Assembly (NCBI GenBank): GCA_000421005.1
Contig: ATWA01000023.1
Location: forward strand, 1-34,700
DNA from: Clostridiales bacterium NK3B98
Lineage (GTDB): Bacteria > Bacillota > Clostridia > Oscillospirales > Oscillospiraceae
DNA: 34,700 nucleotides
Direction of reading: 5' to 3'
The notes under the pieces are model-generated. The model worked only from the letters and a program-made list of their open reading frames with translations, searched no databases and was not told the origin of the DNA. Each line of letters begins with the position of its first letter. Position 1 is the first letter of the stretch. This document shows, in pieces, positions 14,892-23,823 of this stretch. A program made the position numbers and the translations under genes.

Positions 14892-16070
14892 ATGGAAATC
14901 AACGGCGTTTCCCATGATGAGCAGATCCGCTATGATGCTCTGCCCATCTCCCCGGAAGTTTTACAGGCTCTGGCGCAAAAGGGCTATGAAATCGCAACCC
15001 CCATTCAGGGCGGTGCCATCCCCTACCTGATGGACTGGAAGGATGTGGTGGCAAAAGCCCCCACCGGCACCGGAAAGACCTTCGCCTTCGGCATCCCCAT
15101 TCTGGAGCATATTGACGTAGACAGCGACGCCGTACAGGCGTTGATTCTCGCCCCCACCCGGGAGCTGGCCATCCAGATCCGGGACGAGCTGCGGGATCTG
15201 TGTACCTTCCTCCACGGCGTGCGCTCGGTCTGTCTCTATGGCGGTCAGCCTATCGAAAAGCAGATTAAGCAGCTCAAGAGCAAGCCCCAGATCGTAGTGG
15301 CGACTCCGGGCCGTCTCATGGACCACCAGAAGCGGCACACCGTCCGTCTGGACAAGGTGGAGACGGTGGTGCTGGACGAGGCGGACCGTATGCTGGACAT
15401 GGGCTTCATCGACGACGTGACCAAAATTCTGGACTCCATGCCCCATCGGCGCAATCTGGGTCTGTTCTCCGCCACCATCAGCCGGGAGGTAATGGACATC
15501 TCCTGGGTGTACCAGCGTGACCCGGTGGAGATCACCGTCCGTCCCGTGGCGGAAAACCGCCCGGATATCCAGCAGTACAGTATTCTACTCTCCGACCGCA
15601 GCCAGAAATTCGATACCCTGTTGGGACTGCTCCAAGGCGGCGGCTATGAGCGTGCCATCGCCTTCTGCAACACCAAGAATATGACCGACCGCCTTGCCGC
15701 CCGGCTGCAACAGTGCGGCATCTCCGCCCAGCCCATCCACGGGGACATCCCCCAGAAAAACCGGGAAAAAACCCTCTCCACCTTCCGGGAGGGCAAGCTC
15801 CGGGTGCTGGTGGCCACTGACGTAGCCGCCCGGGGACTGGACATCGACGATGTGGACGCTGTTTTCAACTACGACGTGCCGGACGAGCATGAATACTACA
15901 TCCACCGTATCGGCCGCACCGGACGGGCGAAGAAGCACGGCGTCAGCTACACCTTCGTGGGAACGATCACGGAGGAAATCAAGCTGAATGAGATCATCCG
16001 CTCCCAGAAGTTCAACGTCCAGATGTTGAAATACGATGAGGACGGCTGTCTCATGCCGGTAGAGCAATAA
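14892..16070 (+). CDS. DEAD-box RNA helicase
   Basis: ATP-dependent RNA-unwinding enzyme, 392 residues, consisting of the two RecA-like lobes and almost nothing else. Motifs in order: Q motif YEIATPIQ (32-39), Walker A APTGTGKT (56-63), PTREL (88-92), TPGR, DEAD (162-165), SAT (193-195), then the second lobe with VATDVAARGLDIDDV and HRIGRTGR. The long C-terminal RNA-binding extension of CshA or DbpA is absent, so no RNA target can be proposed; it may act in ribosome assembly or mRNA decay. AAAGGA lies about nine bases before the ATG. It is divergent from the exonuclease and convergent with glyA. Confidence 0.95.
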   Translation: MEINGVSHDEQIRYDALPISPEVLQALAQKGYEIATPIQGGAIPYLMDWKDVVAKAPTGTGKTFAFGIPILEHIDVDSDAVQALILAPTRELAIQIRDELRDLCTFLHGVRSVCLYGGQPIEKQIKQLKSKPQIVVATPGRLMDHQKRHTVRLDKVETVVLDEADRMLDMGFIDDVTKILDSMPHRRNLGLFSATISREVMDISWVYQRDPVEITVRPVAENRPDIQQYSILLSDRSQKFDTLLGLLQGGGYERAIAFCNTKNMTDRLAARLQQCGISAQPIHGDIPQKNREKTLSTFREGKLRVLVATDVAARGLDIDDVDAVFNYDVPDEHEYYIHRIGRTGRAKKHGVSYTFVGTITEEIKLNEIIRSQKFNVQMLKYDEDGCLMPVEQ

Positions 16071-16080
16071 CACAAAATAA

Positions 16081-16112
16081 GACCGGGGTACGCAGGAAAA
16101 CGTACCCCGGTC
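16081..16112. terminator. Bidirectional terminator between helicase and glyA
   Basis: A 12-bp perfect stem (16081-16092 with 16101-16112), 8-nt loop, with T-rich tails on both strands, lies in the 59-bp gap between two convergent genes. Confidence 0.85.
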
Positions 16113-16129
16113 ATTTTATGCAGAGTGAA

Positions 16130-17377
16130 TTATCGGTAGAGAGGATGCTTGTCGGTGAGGGCAACCACCTGCGAGCGAATTTCATCCGCCTTGCCCTCAA
16201 AGTCCATGGCGGCATCACAGATCAGCTTGCCCACCAGCGCACAGTCCGCCTCGTCAAAGCCACGGGTGGTGACGGAAGGAGTACCCAGCCGCAGACCGGA
16301 GGTGACAAAGGGCTTCTCCGGGTCGTTGGGAATGGCGTTCTTGTTGGCGGTGATAAACACTTCATCCAGCCGCTGTTCCATCACCTTTCCGGTGAGATGG
16401 GCGGGACGGAGATCCACCAGCATCAGATGGTTGTCCGTGCCGCCGGAGACCAGGTCCAGACCGCCGGCCAGAATGGCGTCTGCCATGGCCTTGGCGTTTT
16501 TCACCACCTGAGCAGCGTAGACCTTGAATTCCGGTTTCAGCGCCTCGCCCAGCGCTACCGCCTTGGCGGCGATAATGTGCATCAGCGGTCCCCCCTGAGA
16601 GCCGGGGAAGATAGCGGAGTTCACCTTCTTGGCGATTGCCTCGTCGTTGGTGAGAATCAGACCGCCCCGGGTGCCCCGGAGGGTTTTGTGAGTGGTGGTG
16701 GTGACGATATCCGCATAGGGCACCGGGGATTGGTGCTGTCCGCCTGCTACCAGACCGGCGATATGCGCCATGTCAACCATGAGATAGGCGCCCACCTCGT
16801 GGGCAATCTCCGCAAACAGGGCGAAGTCAATGGCTCTGGGATAGGCGGAGGCACCGGCGATGATGAGCTTGGGCTGATGCTTTTTTGCCAGCTCCCGCAC
16901 CTGGTCATAGTCAATGCGTCCGGTTTCCACATTTACCCCGTAGGAGACAATGTTGTAATCCTTGCCGGAAAAGTTCACCGGAGAGCCGTGGGTCAGGTGT
17001 CCACCCTGATCCAGACGCATTCCCATCACTGTGTCCCCGGTGTTGACCAGCGCCCGATAGGCGGCATAGTTGGCCTGTGCGCCGGAGTGCGCCTGCACGT
17101 TGGCGTATTTTGCCCCAAACAGCGCCTTTGCCCGTTCAATGGCCAGATTCTCCGCAATGTCCACGCACTGACAGCCGCCGTAGTACCGGTGGGCGGGGTA
17201 ACCCTCGGCATACTTGTTGGTGAGTACCGAACCCGCTGCCGCCATCACTGCCTCGCTGACAATGTTTTCCGAGGCGATCAGCTCAATGTTGCGGCGCTGA
17301 CGGTTCAATTCCTGCTGGACTGCATCACCCAGCTCCGGGTCAGCCTGCTTGAGAAAGGAAACCATTTCTTCTACCAT
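16130..17377 (-). CDS. glyA: Serine hydroxymethyltransferase
   Basis: PLP enzyme that interconverts serine plus tetrahydrofolate with glycine plus 5,10-methylene-tetrahydrofolate, feeding one-carbon units to purine and thymidylate synthesis. The 415-residue protein has the normal length. Diagnostic stretches are [31 protein letters not shown], the cofactor region [13 protein letters not shown] and the PLP-lysine motif [14 protein letters not shown] (about residue 225). The start ATG at 17377 was chosen for AAAGGAG seven bases upstream; the frame is open for 46 more codons without a ribosome site. It has its own promoter. No glycine riboswitch fits the short leader. Confidence 0.97.
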   Translation of the reverse strand: MVEEMVSFLKQADPELGDAVQQELNRQRRNIELIASENIVSEAVMAAAGSVLTNKYAEGYPAHRYYGGCQCVDIAENLAIERAKALFGAKYANVQAHSGAQANYAAYRALVNTGDTVMGMRLDQGGHLTHGSPVNFSGKDYNIVSYGVNVETGRIDYDQVRELAKKHQPKLIIAGASAYPRAIDFALFAEIAHEVGAYLMVDMAHIAGLVAGGQHQSPVPYADIVTTTTHKTLRGTRGGLILTNDEAIAKKVNSAIFPGSQGGPLMHIIAAKAVALGEALKPEFKVYAAQVVKNAKAMADAILAGGLDLVSGGTDNHLMLVDLRPAHLTGKVMEQRLDEVFITANKNAIPNDPEKPFVTSGLRLGTPSVTTRGFDEADCALVGKLICDAAMDFEGKADEIRSQVVALTDKHPLYR

Positions 17378-17422
17378 ATCTGTTCTCCTTTGCATACGAG
17401 AGGGCGGAAGTGTTCTGCCACC

Positions 17423-17450
17423 ATTATACCAAAACTCCCCTGTTTGGCAA
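17423..17450 (-). promoter_or_regulatory. glyA promoter
   Basis: Minus strand: -35 TTGCCA (17445-17450), 16-bp spacer, consensus -10 TATAAT (17423-17428). An imperfect CCAAA...TTTGG symmetry lies in the spacer. Confidence 0.7.
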
Positions 17451-17531
17451 CTGGAGAAAATCTCAGTAAAAACCCTCGAATCAGAGGTTATTTTGTGATA
17501 AAATAGGAGAACCACAGGGGAGGTATCTCAC

Positions 17532-18200
17532 ATGAAAACACAACAGGAAGTATTGTACATCGTGGACGCACTGAAGGAAAAATACCCTCATGGGCTTTGC
17601 TCCCTGCAATACGAGAAGGACTACGAACTGCTCTTTGCGGTACGCCTCTCCGCCCAGTGTACCGACGAGCGGGTGAATAAAGTGACCCCGGCGCTCTTTG
17701 AGCGTTTTCCCACGCTGGAATCCTTCGCGGAGGCAGACCCGGAGGAGGTAGGGCAGTACATCCACTCCTGCGGCTTTTTCCGGGGCAAGAGCCGGGATCT
17801 GGTGAACTGCGCCAAAATGCTCCTGTCCGACTACGGCGGCAAGGTGCCGGGGGAGATGGAGGATCTGCTCCGGCTGCCCGGCGTGGGGCGAAAGACTGCC
17901 AATTTGATTCAGGGCGACGTATACAACACCCCCGGTGTGGTGGTGGCAGACACCCACTGCATCCGCATCTCCGGGCGGCTGGGTCTGACCGACGGCACCA
18001 AAGACCCGGTCAGCGTAGAGCGTCAGCTTCGCACCATACTTCCCCCGGAGGAATCCAACGGCTTCTGTCACCGGCTGGTGCTGTTTGGCAGGGAGGTGTG
18101 TACCGCCCGGCGGACTTACTGCGACAAATGCCCCCTGCGGCCATGGTGCGACCACTTCCGGGGCAGCGAGACAGCCCAAGAGGACGGGGCTGATGAATGA
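17532..18200 (+). CDS. nth: Endonuclease III (DNA glycosylase/AP lyase)
   Basis: Base-excision repair enzyme that removes oxidised pyrimidines and cuts the abasic site. 222 residues. The helix-hairpin-helix LPGVGRKTANLI holds catalytic Lys121, and Asp140 in VADTHC is the second catalytic residue (Lys120 and Asp138 in E. coli). The C-terminal [4Fe-4S] cluster is complete: Cys190, Cys197, Cys200 and Cys206 in the spacing C-x6-C-x2-C-x5-C. GGGGAGG lies eight bases before the ATG. A TAAAAT box at 17499-17504 has a weak -35. It is divergent from glyA. Confidence 0.97.
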   Translation: MKTQQEVLYIVDALKEKYPHGLCSLQYEKDYELLFAVRLSAQCTDERVNKVTPALFERFPTLESFAEADPEEVGQYIHSCGFFRGKSRDLVNCAKMLLSDYGGKVPGEMEDLLRLPGVGRKTANLIQGDVYNTPGVVVADTHCIRISGRLGLTDGTKDPVSVERQLRTILPPEESNGFCHRLVLFGREVCTARRTYCDKCPLRPWCDHFRGSETAQEDGADE

Positions 18201-18245
18201 ATTGTGGCGGTTTTGTGAAAAAGGTGTAAAAAGTGGCAAAGTGAC

Positions 18246-18274
18246 TTGCTTTTTCCATTCCCAGTCGTTACAAT
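18246..18274 (+). promoter_or_regulatory. Promoter of the acidic Cys-tail protein
   Basis: -35 TTGCTT (18246-18251), 17-bp spacer, -10 TACAAT (18269-18274), followed by an unusually strong AGGAGGT ribosome site. Confidence 0.65.
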
Positions 18275-18327
18275 GAAACTATCCCAGAAACGACGTTGGG
18301 CTTTGTCCCCCACAGGAGGTAACGAAA

Positions 18328-18804
18328 ATGGCATTCAGTGTAGATGAATTGAAGAAAATGGCAATGGAACTGGGCCAGACTGGCCTGAATTTCGCTCAAG
18401 GCGGACTGGATAAGGGCATTCAGCTTGCCTCTGCCGCCAAGTATAAAGCATCCAATATCAAGGAAGAGAGCAACCTGCGGGCAGCTTTTGCAGAGCTGGG
18501 CAAGATGTACTTTGCCGACCACGGCGAAGCACCCGAGGAAGCCTATGCCGCCGTGTGCAACCAGATTGCCGACATTCAGGCTGCCATCGCCGCCAACAAC
18601 GCCAAGGTTGCCGAGATGAAGCTCACCCCTGAGGAGGAGCCGGATGTGGACGCCGCCGCCGAGGCAGTTGCCGAGGCAGAAGCGGTTGCCGATGAGATGG
18701 AGGAAAAGCTGGAGGCAGAAGCACCTGCCGAGTGCTGCGAATGCGAAGAGGGTGAGCCCTGCCAGTGCGACAAGGCGGAGGACGACGCTCCCGCCGCCGA
18801 ATAA
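18328..18804 (+). CDS. Small acidic protein with cysteine-rich tail, unknown function
   Basis: 158 residues, not recognised. Residues 1 to about 50 are an amphipathic helical stretch (VDELKKMAMELGQTGLNFAQ). The middle (50-95) is predicted helical and Ala-rich. Residues about 95-130 are a Glu/Ala/Val-rich, coiled-coil-like run, and the end has five cysteines in CCECEEGEPCQC, then acidic residues. No signal peptide or membrane segment is present, so it should be cytoplasmic. The cysteines could bind a metal or be redox-active. The N-terminal half recalls small zinc-ribbon-tailed proteins of Clostridia in which the ribbon has degenerated (speculative). Good promoter, AGGAGGT seven bases before ATG, and a strong terminator suggest high expression as a single gene. 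Confidence 0.8.
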   Translation: MAFSVDELKKMAMELGQTGLNFAQGGLDKGIQLASAAKYKASNIKEESNLRAAFAELGKMYFADHGEAPEEAYAAVCNQIADIQAAIAANNAKVAEMKLTPEEEPDVDAAAEAVAEAEAVADEMEEKLEAEAPAECCECEEGEPCQCDKAEDDAPAAE

Positions 18805-18831
18805 CCCGTCTGTATCTGTGATGGAAGCCAA

Positions 18832-18865
18832 CAGGAGGCTGTCTCAAAACCGAGGCAGCCTCCTG
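18832..18865 (+). terminator. Terminator of the acidic protein gene
   Basis: A 14-bp stem with one G-T pair (18832-18845 with 18852-18865), six-base loop, with CTTTGCTTC following. It also faces the convergent rhodanese gene. Confidence 0.8.
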
Positions 18866-18877
18866 CTTTGCTTCTGG

Positions 18878-19198
18878 TCATTCCTCCCCGTAGGTGATGC
18901 CGTAGGGCCAGCCCGCCAGACTGCCCAAATCATAGATTCGCTGATATCCCAGCTTTTTCAGCTTTACCGCCGCCCGGTGGCTGCGAAATCCGGAGCGGCA
19001 ATAGACCATCACCGGGGTGGAGGTGGAGGGAATACACGCCTGTGCGGTTGTGGCGTCAATGCTGTCTACGGGGCAGAGCCTTGCCCCCACAGCGTGTCCG
19101 GAGCTGTACTCGTCCGCCTCCCGCACGTCCAAAAATACCAAATCCTTCTCAGTGTCCAGCAGCGCCTTCGCCTGCTGAAAATCTACGGATTGAATCAT
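18878..19198 (-). CDS. Single-domain rhodanese-like sulfurtransferase
   Basis: Cytoplasmic sulfur-carrier or sulfurtransferase of 106 residues. It is one rhodanese domain: FLDVREADEYSSGHAVGA (CH2A-type motif) and the active-site loop with Cys67 in YCRSGFRS, which forms the persulfide. The six-residue loop CRSGFR is that of active rhodaneses, not of Cdc25 phosphatases. The start was taken at the ATG at 19198 (GAGAGGG eight bases upstream), 20 codons inside a longer open frame. It is divergent from purB. Partner unknown. Confidence 0.93.
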   Translation of the reverse strand: MIQSVDFQQAKALLDTEKDLVFLDVREADEYSSGHAVGARLCPVDSIDATTAQACIPSTSTPVMVYCRSGFRSHRAAVKLKKLGYQRIYDLGSLAGWPYGITYGEE

Positions 19199-19229
19199 GT
19201 CAATACCCTCTCTCTGATGTGGTTGCTCC

Positions 19230-19258
19230 ATTCTATCATGGCCGGGAAGCGTGGTCAA
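19230..19258 (-). promoter_or_regulatory. Rhodanese gene promoter
   Basis: Minus strand: -35 TTGACC (19253-19258), 17-bp spacer, -10 TAGAAT (19230-19235). It lies upstream of the ATG chosen as start and supports that choice. Confidence 0.7.
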
Positions 19259-19303
19259 TGTGAGCCCAGATGAGTTTTTTTGAAAAATCTGCCCCTTCCC
19301 GGG

Positions 19304-19331
19304 TTGCAGGGCGGGAAAGGTGTGGTATAAT
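19304..19331 (+). promoter_or_regulatory. purB promoter
   Basis: -35 TTGCAG (19304-19309), 16-bp spacer, consensus -10 TATAAT (19326-19331), 35 nt before the purB ATG. Confidence 0.72.
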
Positions 19332-19366
19332 TAGCCTGTATTTCTATGAGAAATGAGGTTTTCCCT

Positions 19367-20800
19367 ATGAAAGATCGTTACGAAAGTCCCCTCTCCAGCC
19401 GCTATGCCAGCGACGAGATGCAGTATATCTTCTCTCCCATCAAAAAGTTCACCACATGGCGCAGGCTGTGGATTGCCCTTGCCCGGTCTGAGATGAAGCT
19501 GGGTCTGCCTGTGACCCAGGAGCAGATTGACGAGATGGAAGCCAATGTGGACAATGTGGACTTTGAAGCAGCAGCTCAATACGAGCGCCAGCTTCGCCAC
19601 GACGTGATGGCCCACATCCACGCATGGGGCGACCAGTGCCCCAAGGCCATGCCCATCATCCACCTTGGCGCCACCAGCTGCTATGTAGGCGACAATACCG
19701 ATGTCATCCTCATGCGTGAGGCGCTGGTGCTGATCCGGGACGAGCTGGTGCGGGTGATTGCCAATCTCTCCCGCTTTGCGGATACCTATAAGGGGATGCC
19801 CACCTTGGGCTTCACCCATTTTCAGGCGGCGCAGCTCACCACCGTGGGCAAGCGTGCCAGCCTGTGGCTCAATGAGTTTTTGATGGACCTGCACGAGGTG
19901 GAGTACCGGCTCACCACCCTGAAGCTGCTGGGCAGCAAGGGCACCACCGGCACCCAGGCCAGCTTTATGGAGCTGTTCCACGGGGACGAGGACAAAATCC
20001 GTGCCATGGAGCAGATGATTGCGGAGGAAATGGGCTTTGACGGAGTGGTTCCCGTGTCCGGGCAGACCTACAGCCGGAAGGTGGACTCCTTTGTGGTCAA
20101 CACCCTTGCAGGCATTGCCCAGTCCGCCAGCAAATTCGCCACCGATGTGCGCCTGCTCAGCCATCTGAAGGAGGTGGAGGAACCCTACGAGTCCAAGCAG
20201 ATTGGCTCCTCTGCCATGCCCTATAAGCGCAACCCCATGCGCTGTGAGCGCATTTGTGCCCTGAGCCGGTATATTCTGGCAGATATGCTCAACCCGGCCA
20301 TCACTTCCTCTACCCAGTGGTTTGAGCGCACGCTGGACGACTCCGCCAATAAACGGCTCAGTGTCCCCGAGGCGTTTCTGGCCTGCGACGCCGTGCTGCG
20401 CATTGTCCAGAATGTGACCTCCGGCATGATCGTCCATGAGAAGGTGATTCGCAAGCACATTATGGAGGAACTGCCCTTCATGGCCAGCGAGAACATTATG
20501 ATGGACGCAGTCCTCCGGGGCGGCGACCGTCAGCAGCTTCATGAGCGCATCCGGGTACACGCTCTGGAGGCGGGGCGCAATGTGAAGGAGCGGGGTCTGT
20601 CCAACAACCTGATTGACCTGATTGCGGAAGACCCCCTGTTCGGCATGACCCGGGAGGAGCTGTCCGCCCATCTGGAGCCGGAGCGGTATGTGGGCAGAGC
20701 GCCCCAGCAGGTGACTGATTTCCTGCGTCAGGATGTGGCACCGGTGCTGGAGCAGTACGCCGCAGCGCTGGACGGCCGCACGGTGGAGCTGAGCGTATAA
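19367..20800 (+). CDS. purB: Adenylosuccinate lyase
   Basis: Cleaves fumarate from SAICAR and from adenylosuccinate, thus acting twice in purine and AMP synthesis. 477 residues of the fumarase/aspartase superfamily. DRYESPLSSRYASDEM at the N-terminus, HLGATSCYVGDNTD, the catalytic-region GFTHFQAAQ, and the superfamily signature GSSAMPYKRNPMR are present. Start ATG at 19367, with GAGG eight bases upstream, gives the family N-terminus; an in-frame ATG seven codons earlier lacks a site. The permease gene follows after 29 bp, probably on the same message. Together with guaA and glyA it is one of several purine-related genes here, though they are not clustered. Confidence 0.97.
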   Translation: MKDRYESPLSSRYASDEMQYIFSPIKKFTTWRRLWIALARSEMKLGLPVTQEQIDEMEANVDNVDFEAAAQYERQLRHDVMAHIHAWGDQCPKAMPIIHLGATSCYVGDNTDVILMREALVLIRDELVRVIANLSRFADTYKGMPTLGFTHFQAAQLTTVGKRASLWLNEFLMDLHEVEYRLTTLKLLGSKGTTGTQASFMELFHGDEDKIRAMEQMIAEEMGFDGVVPVSGQTYSRKVDSFVVNTLAGIAQSASKFATDVRLLSHLKEVEEPYESKQIGSSAMPYKRNPMRCERICALSRYILADMLNPAITSSTQWFERTLDDSANKRLSVPEAFLACDAVLRIVQNVTSGMIVHEKVIRKHIMEELPFMASENIMMDAVLRGGDRQQLHERIRVHALEAGRNVKERGLSNNLIDLIAEDPLFGMTREELSAHLEPERYVGRAPQQVTDFLRQDVAPVLEQYAAALDGRTVELSV

Positions 20801-20829
20801 GCAACTCAGCGTCGGAAAGGGATGATCGT

Positions 20830-22086
20830 TTGAAACGAAAATACAGTGACTATGTGGCGATCGGCCTGACGGCATTGGCGGTGATTGCCGCCAGTATCCT
20901 GATCTTTTTCTGCTTCTACCAGTTTGAAGCCATCTCCCAGTGGCTGATGGGATTGGTGCAGATCCTGATGCCCTTTATCGTTGGTGCAGTGATTGCCTAT
21001 CTGCTTTCTCCGGTGTACAACGGGCTGTTTCGCTGGTTCAGCGAGGCGTTTTCCTCCCGGGTGAAGCCGGAAAAATGCCAAAAGCTGGCCAAGATGCTGT
21101 CGGTACTGCTGTCCATCTTGCTGGCCATTGGCATGATCGTGGGCTTGATCGCGCTGGTGGTGCCTGAACTGGTCACCAGCATTACCGGCCTTGTCACCAA
21201 TATGCCGGAGTACCTGAACCGGGGCGGACAATGGCTGGACAAGTTTTTGCGGGACAAGGGCTTTGCCGACGGCGGCATTACCCAGGCCTATGATGATCTC
21301 TCGGAAAGTCTGGAATCCTGGATGCGTACCGAGCTGCTGCCCAATCTGCAAGACGGCATGAACTCCTTTATGGGCAGCGTGTTCTCCGGGGTCAAGACGG
21401 CGGCCAAAGTGGTGAGCAATATTGCCATCGGCTTTATCGTCGCCATTTATCTGCTCTCGGACAAGGAGCGCATGACCGCCCGGGCAAAGAAGCTGATCTA
21501 TTCCGCCGCCGGGGGCGAGCGGGGCAATGAGATCATGGACCACCTGCGCTATATCCACAAGGTGTTCGGCGGATTCATTCAGGGCAAGCTTCTGGACTCC
21601 CTGTTCATTGGCCTGCTGTGCTTCATTGGGGCAACCATGCTGGGCCTGCCGTATACCCTGCTGGTGAGCGTGGTCATCGGAGTGACCAATATTATCCCCT
21701 TCTTCGGTCCCATTATCGGTGCCGTACCCTGTGCCATTCTCATTCTGCTCACCGACCCCATGAAATGCCTCTATTTCATCATCTTTATCCTTGCCCTCCA
21801 ACAGTTCGACGGCAATATTCTTGGGCCGAGGATTCTGGGCAATACCACCGGAGTCAACGCCTTTGGCGTGCTGTTTTCCATTATCTTCTTCGGCGGACTG
21901 TTCGGATTTGTGGGTATGATCGTAGGCGTGCCTCTGTTTGCGGTTATCAGCTCCCTTGCGGAGGAGTATATCAACAAGCGCCTTGTGAAAAAAGAACTGA
22001 GTATGGATACCGATGACTACCTTGATCTGGACTATGTGGATCAGAAGGAACAGCGGTATGTCAAACGCAGCGAAAAGACGGAATAA
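20830..22086 (+). CDS. AI-2E (TqsA/YdiK-type) family permease
   Basis: Integral membrane protein of 418 residues in the AI-2E transporter family, members of which export small molecules or move Na+/H+. Two hydrophobic segments open the protein, a long soluble insertion follows (about 95-185), then further segments. FLIGLLCFIGATMLGLPYTLLVSVVIGVTNIIPFFGPIIGAVP-type sequence, split here as SVVIGVTNIIPFFGPIIGAVP (about residue 280-300), is the family hallmark. The C-terminal tail (about 380-418) is acidic then basic. The start is TTG at 20830-20832, with GGAAAGGG eight bases upstream; the nearer ATG at 20822 stops after three codons. Substrate unknown. Confidence 0.88.
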   Translation: MKRKYSDYVAIGLTALAVIAASILIFFCFYQFEAISQWLMGLVQILMPFIVGAVIAYLLSPVYNGLFRWFSEAFSSRVKPEKCQKLAKMLSVLLSILLAIGMIVGLIALVVPELVTSITGLVTNMPEYLNRGGQWLDKFLRDKGFADGGITQAYDDLSESLESWMRTELLPNLQDGMNSFMGSVFSGVKTAAKVVSNIAIGFIVAIYLLSDKERMTARAKKLIYSAAGGERGNEIMDHLRYIHKVFGGFIQGKLLDSLFIGLLCFIGATMLGLPYTLLVSVVIGVTNIIPFFGPIIGAVPCAILILLTDPMKCLYFIIFILALQQFDGNILGPRILGNTTGVNAFGVLFSIIFFGGLFGFVGMIVGVPLFAVISSLAEEYINKRLVKKELSMDTDDYLDLDYVDQKEQRYVKRSEKTE

Positions 22087-22090
22087 CATG

Positions 22091-22121
22091 GAAAGCCGGA
22101 CGGGGTATCCCGCCCGCTTTC
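22091..22121 (+). terminator. Weak hairpin between permease and pyrophosphatase genes
   Basis: GAAAGC...GCTTTC (22091-22096 with 22116-22121) plus a GC-rich inner stem containing a bulge and a mismatch. There is no T run, so partial termination or message processing is more likely than a full stop. Confidence 0.35.
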
Positions 22122-22149
22122 TCTATTCAGAAAGAAAGGAGGACGCAGC

Positions 22150-23775
22150 ATGAAAAGCATCTATGTCATTGGACACAAAAACCCGGACACGGATTCCATC
22201 TGCTCCGCCATTGCCTATGCCCGGCTGAAAAACCGCTGTTCCTCAGATGGGGACTACCGCCCCATGCGCGCCGGGCGGATCAATGAAGAAACCGCCTATG
22301 TGCTGGACCGCTTTGAAGCGGACGTCCCCCCGCTGCTGGAGACGCTGGAGCCCCGCACCTCCGATGTGCCCTATCAGCGCTCCCCCGGCATCAGCGGGGA
22401 AGCCAGCCTTCTTCAGGCGTGGGAGCAAATGCGCCGGGAGGAGCTGAACACGCTGGCAGTGGTCAGGCATGGGAAGCTGCTGGGCATCGTCACGCTGGGT
22501 GATCTGGCCCAATCCTATTGGATGGAGCTGGATGCCCTCACCCGGGCGGGCACCCGGTATGAGAATCTGGCGGAGACCCTGTCCGGTAAGGTGGTCTGCG
22601 GAGACGGAAAGCGCCGTCTCAGCGGGGAGCGGGTGGTGATGTACACCCCCGGCAGCAATCTGCGGGGCAATCTGGTGCTGGTGGGACGTGAAGCCGCTGC
22701 CCAGCTTGCGGTTCTGGACGCCGGGGCAGCAGGAGTCATCCTCTGCGAGACCGGCCAGCCGGAGGCGCAGGTGCTGCAAAGGGCGGCAAAAAAGGAAATC
22801 CCGCTGATTACCACCCCTCTGGACTTGTACACCGCCGCCCGTATGCTGGGACAGGCGGTTCCGGTGAGCGCCATTATGAAGACGGAGGGCATCGTTACCT
22901 GCTATGAGGACGACTTCGTGGAGGAGCTTCGCACCACCATGACCCGGCGGCGGTTTCGCTGCTACCCGGTGCTGGACGGAGACGGGCGGTACTCCGGTAT
23001 GGTTACCCAGCGGCACCTGCTTCAGGTGGAGCCGAGACAGGTGATTCTGGTGGACCACAACGAGCGGACACAGGCGGTGGACGGGGTCTTGTCTGCGGAA
23101 ATTTTGGAGATCATCGACCACCACCGTCTGGGCAGCATTGAGACCATCCAGCCGGTTTTCTTCCGCAACCAGCCCCTTGGCTGCACATCCACCATCCTGA
23201 ATCAGATGTACCATGAGCAGGGAGTCACCCCTGACCCCCAGACGGCAGGGCTTATGCTCTCCGCCATTCTCTCGGATACCCTGATGTTCCGCTCACCCAC
23301 CTGTACCCCTGCGGATGAAGCGGCGGCAAAGGAGCTGGCAGAGCTGGCAGGGGTGGACTATGAGGAGCTTGCCATCGCCATGTTCAACGCCGGAAGCGAC
23401 TTGGAACAGCGCAGCGAACAGGAGCTGTTCGACCGGGACTGCAAGGTGTTCGTCTGCGACGGCGTGGAGTTTGCCGCAGGACAGGTCAGCTCGGTCAGCC
23501 CGGAGGCACTTCTGGCGGTTCAGAAGCGGATGGAGGAGTATCTGGAAGTGGTGCGCCGCCGCCGGCATCTGGATTTTACTCTGTTTTTGCTCACTGACAT
23601 ACTGGACGAGTCCAGCGTACTTCTGTTTTCCGGACCGGAGGCGCAGTCGGTGGTGGAGACCGCCTTCGGCGCCACCCACGGCAAACAGGCTCTTCGCGTT
23701 CCCGGACTGCTGAGCCGAAAAAAACAGCTTGTCCCCGCCGTGATGCAGGCCATACGCCAACTGCAAAATCCATGA
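22150..23775 (+). CDS. Manganese-dependent inorganic pyrophosphatase with CBS/DRTGG regulatory insert
   Basis: Family II pyrophosphatase hydrolysing PPi to phosphate, 541 residues against about 310 for the plain enzyme. The DHH domain starts with GHKNPDTDS (His9, Asp13 and Asp15 are metal ligands). A regulatory insert of about 230 residues carries a CBS domain (ELNTLAVVRHGKLLGIVTLGDLA), a DRTGG-type domain and a second CBS (RFRCYPVLDGDGRYSGMVTQRHL). The catalytic half then resumes with DHNERTQAV and EIIDHH (Asp323-His324-His325), closing with the DHHA2 domain. Known CBS-containing enzymes of this type bind adenine nucleotides and can bind Ap4A. Start ATG with GAAAGGAGG upstream. It may be co-transcribed with the permease. 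Confidence 0.94.
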   Translation: MKSIYVIGHKNPDTDSICSAIAYARLKNRCSSDGDYRPMRAGRINEETAYVLDRFEADVPPLLETLEPRTSDVPYQRSPGISGEASLLQAWEQMRREELNTLAVVRHGKLLGIVTLGDLAQSYWMELDALTRAGTRYENLAETLSGKVVCGDGKRRLSGERVVMYTPGSNLRGNLVLVGREAAAQLAVLDAGAAGVILCETGQPEAQVLQRAAKKEIPLITTPLDLYTAARMLGQAVPVSAIMKTEGIVTCYEDDFVEELRTTMTRRRFRCYPVLDGDGRYSGMVTQRHLLQVEPRQVILVDHNERTQAVDGVLSAEILEIIDHHRLGSIETIQPVFFRNQPLGCTSTILNQMYHEQGVTPDPQTAGLMLSAILSDTLMFRSPTCTPADEAAAKELAELAGVDYEELAIAMFNAGSDLEQRSEQELFDRDCKVFVCDGVEFAAGQVSSVSPEALLAVQKRMEEYLEVVRRRRHLDFTLFLLTDILDESSVLLFSGPEAQSVVETAFGATHGKQALRVPGLLSRKKQLVPAVMQAIRQLQNP

Positions 23776-23778
23776 AAA

Positions 23779-23809
23779 AATCCCCGAGAGAATCACGCTC
23801 TCGGGGATT
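23779..23809. terminator. Bidirectional terminator between pyrophosphatase and trkH
   Basis: A 12-bp perfect stem (23779-23790 with 23798-23809), 7-nt loop. The six-T tail is on the minus strand, so it mainly ends the trk operon. Confidence 0.85.
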
Positions 23810-23823
23810 GATGCTGTATGCAG

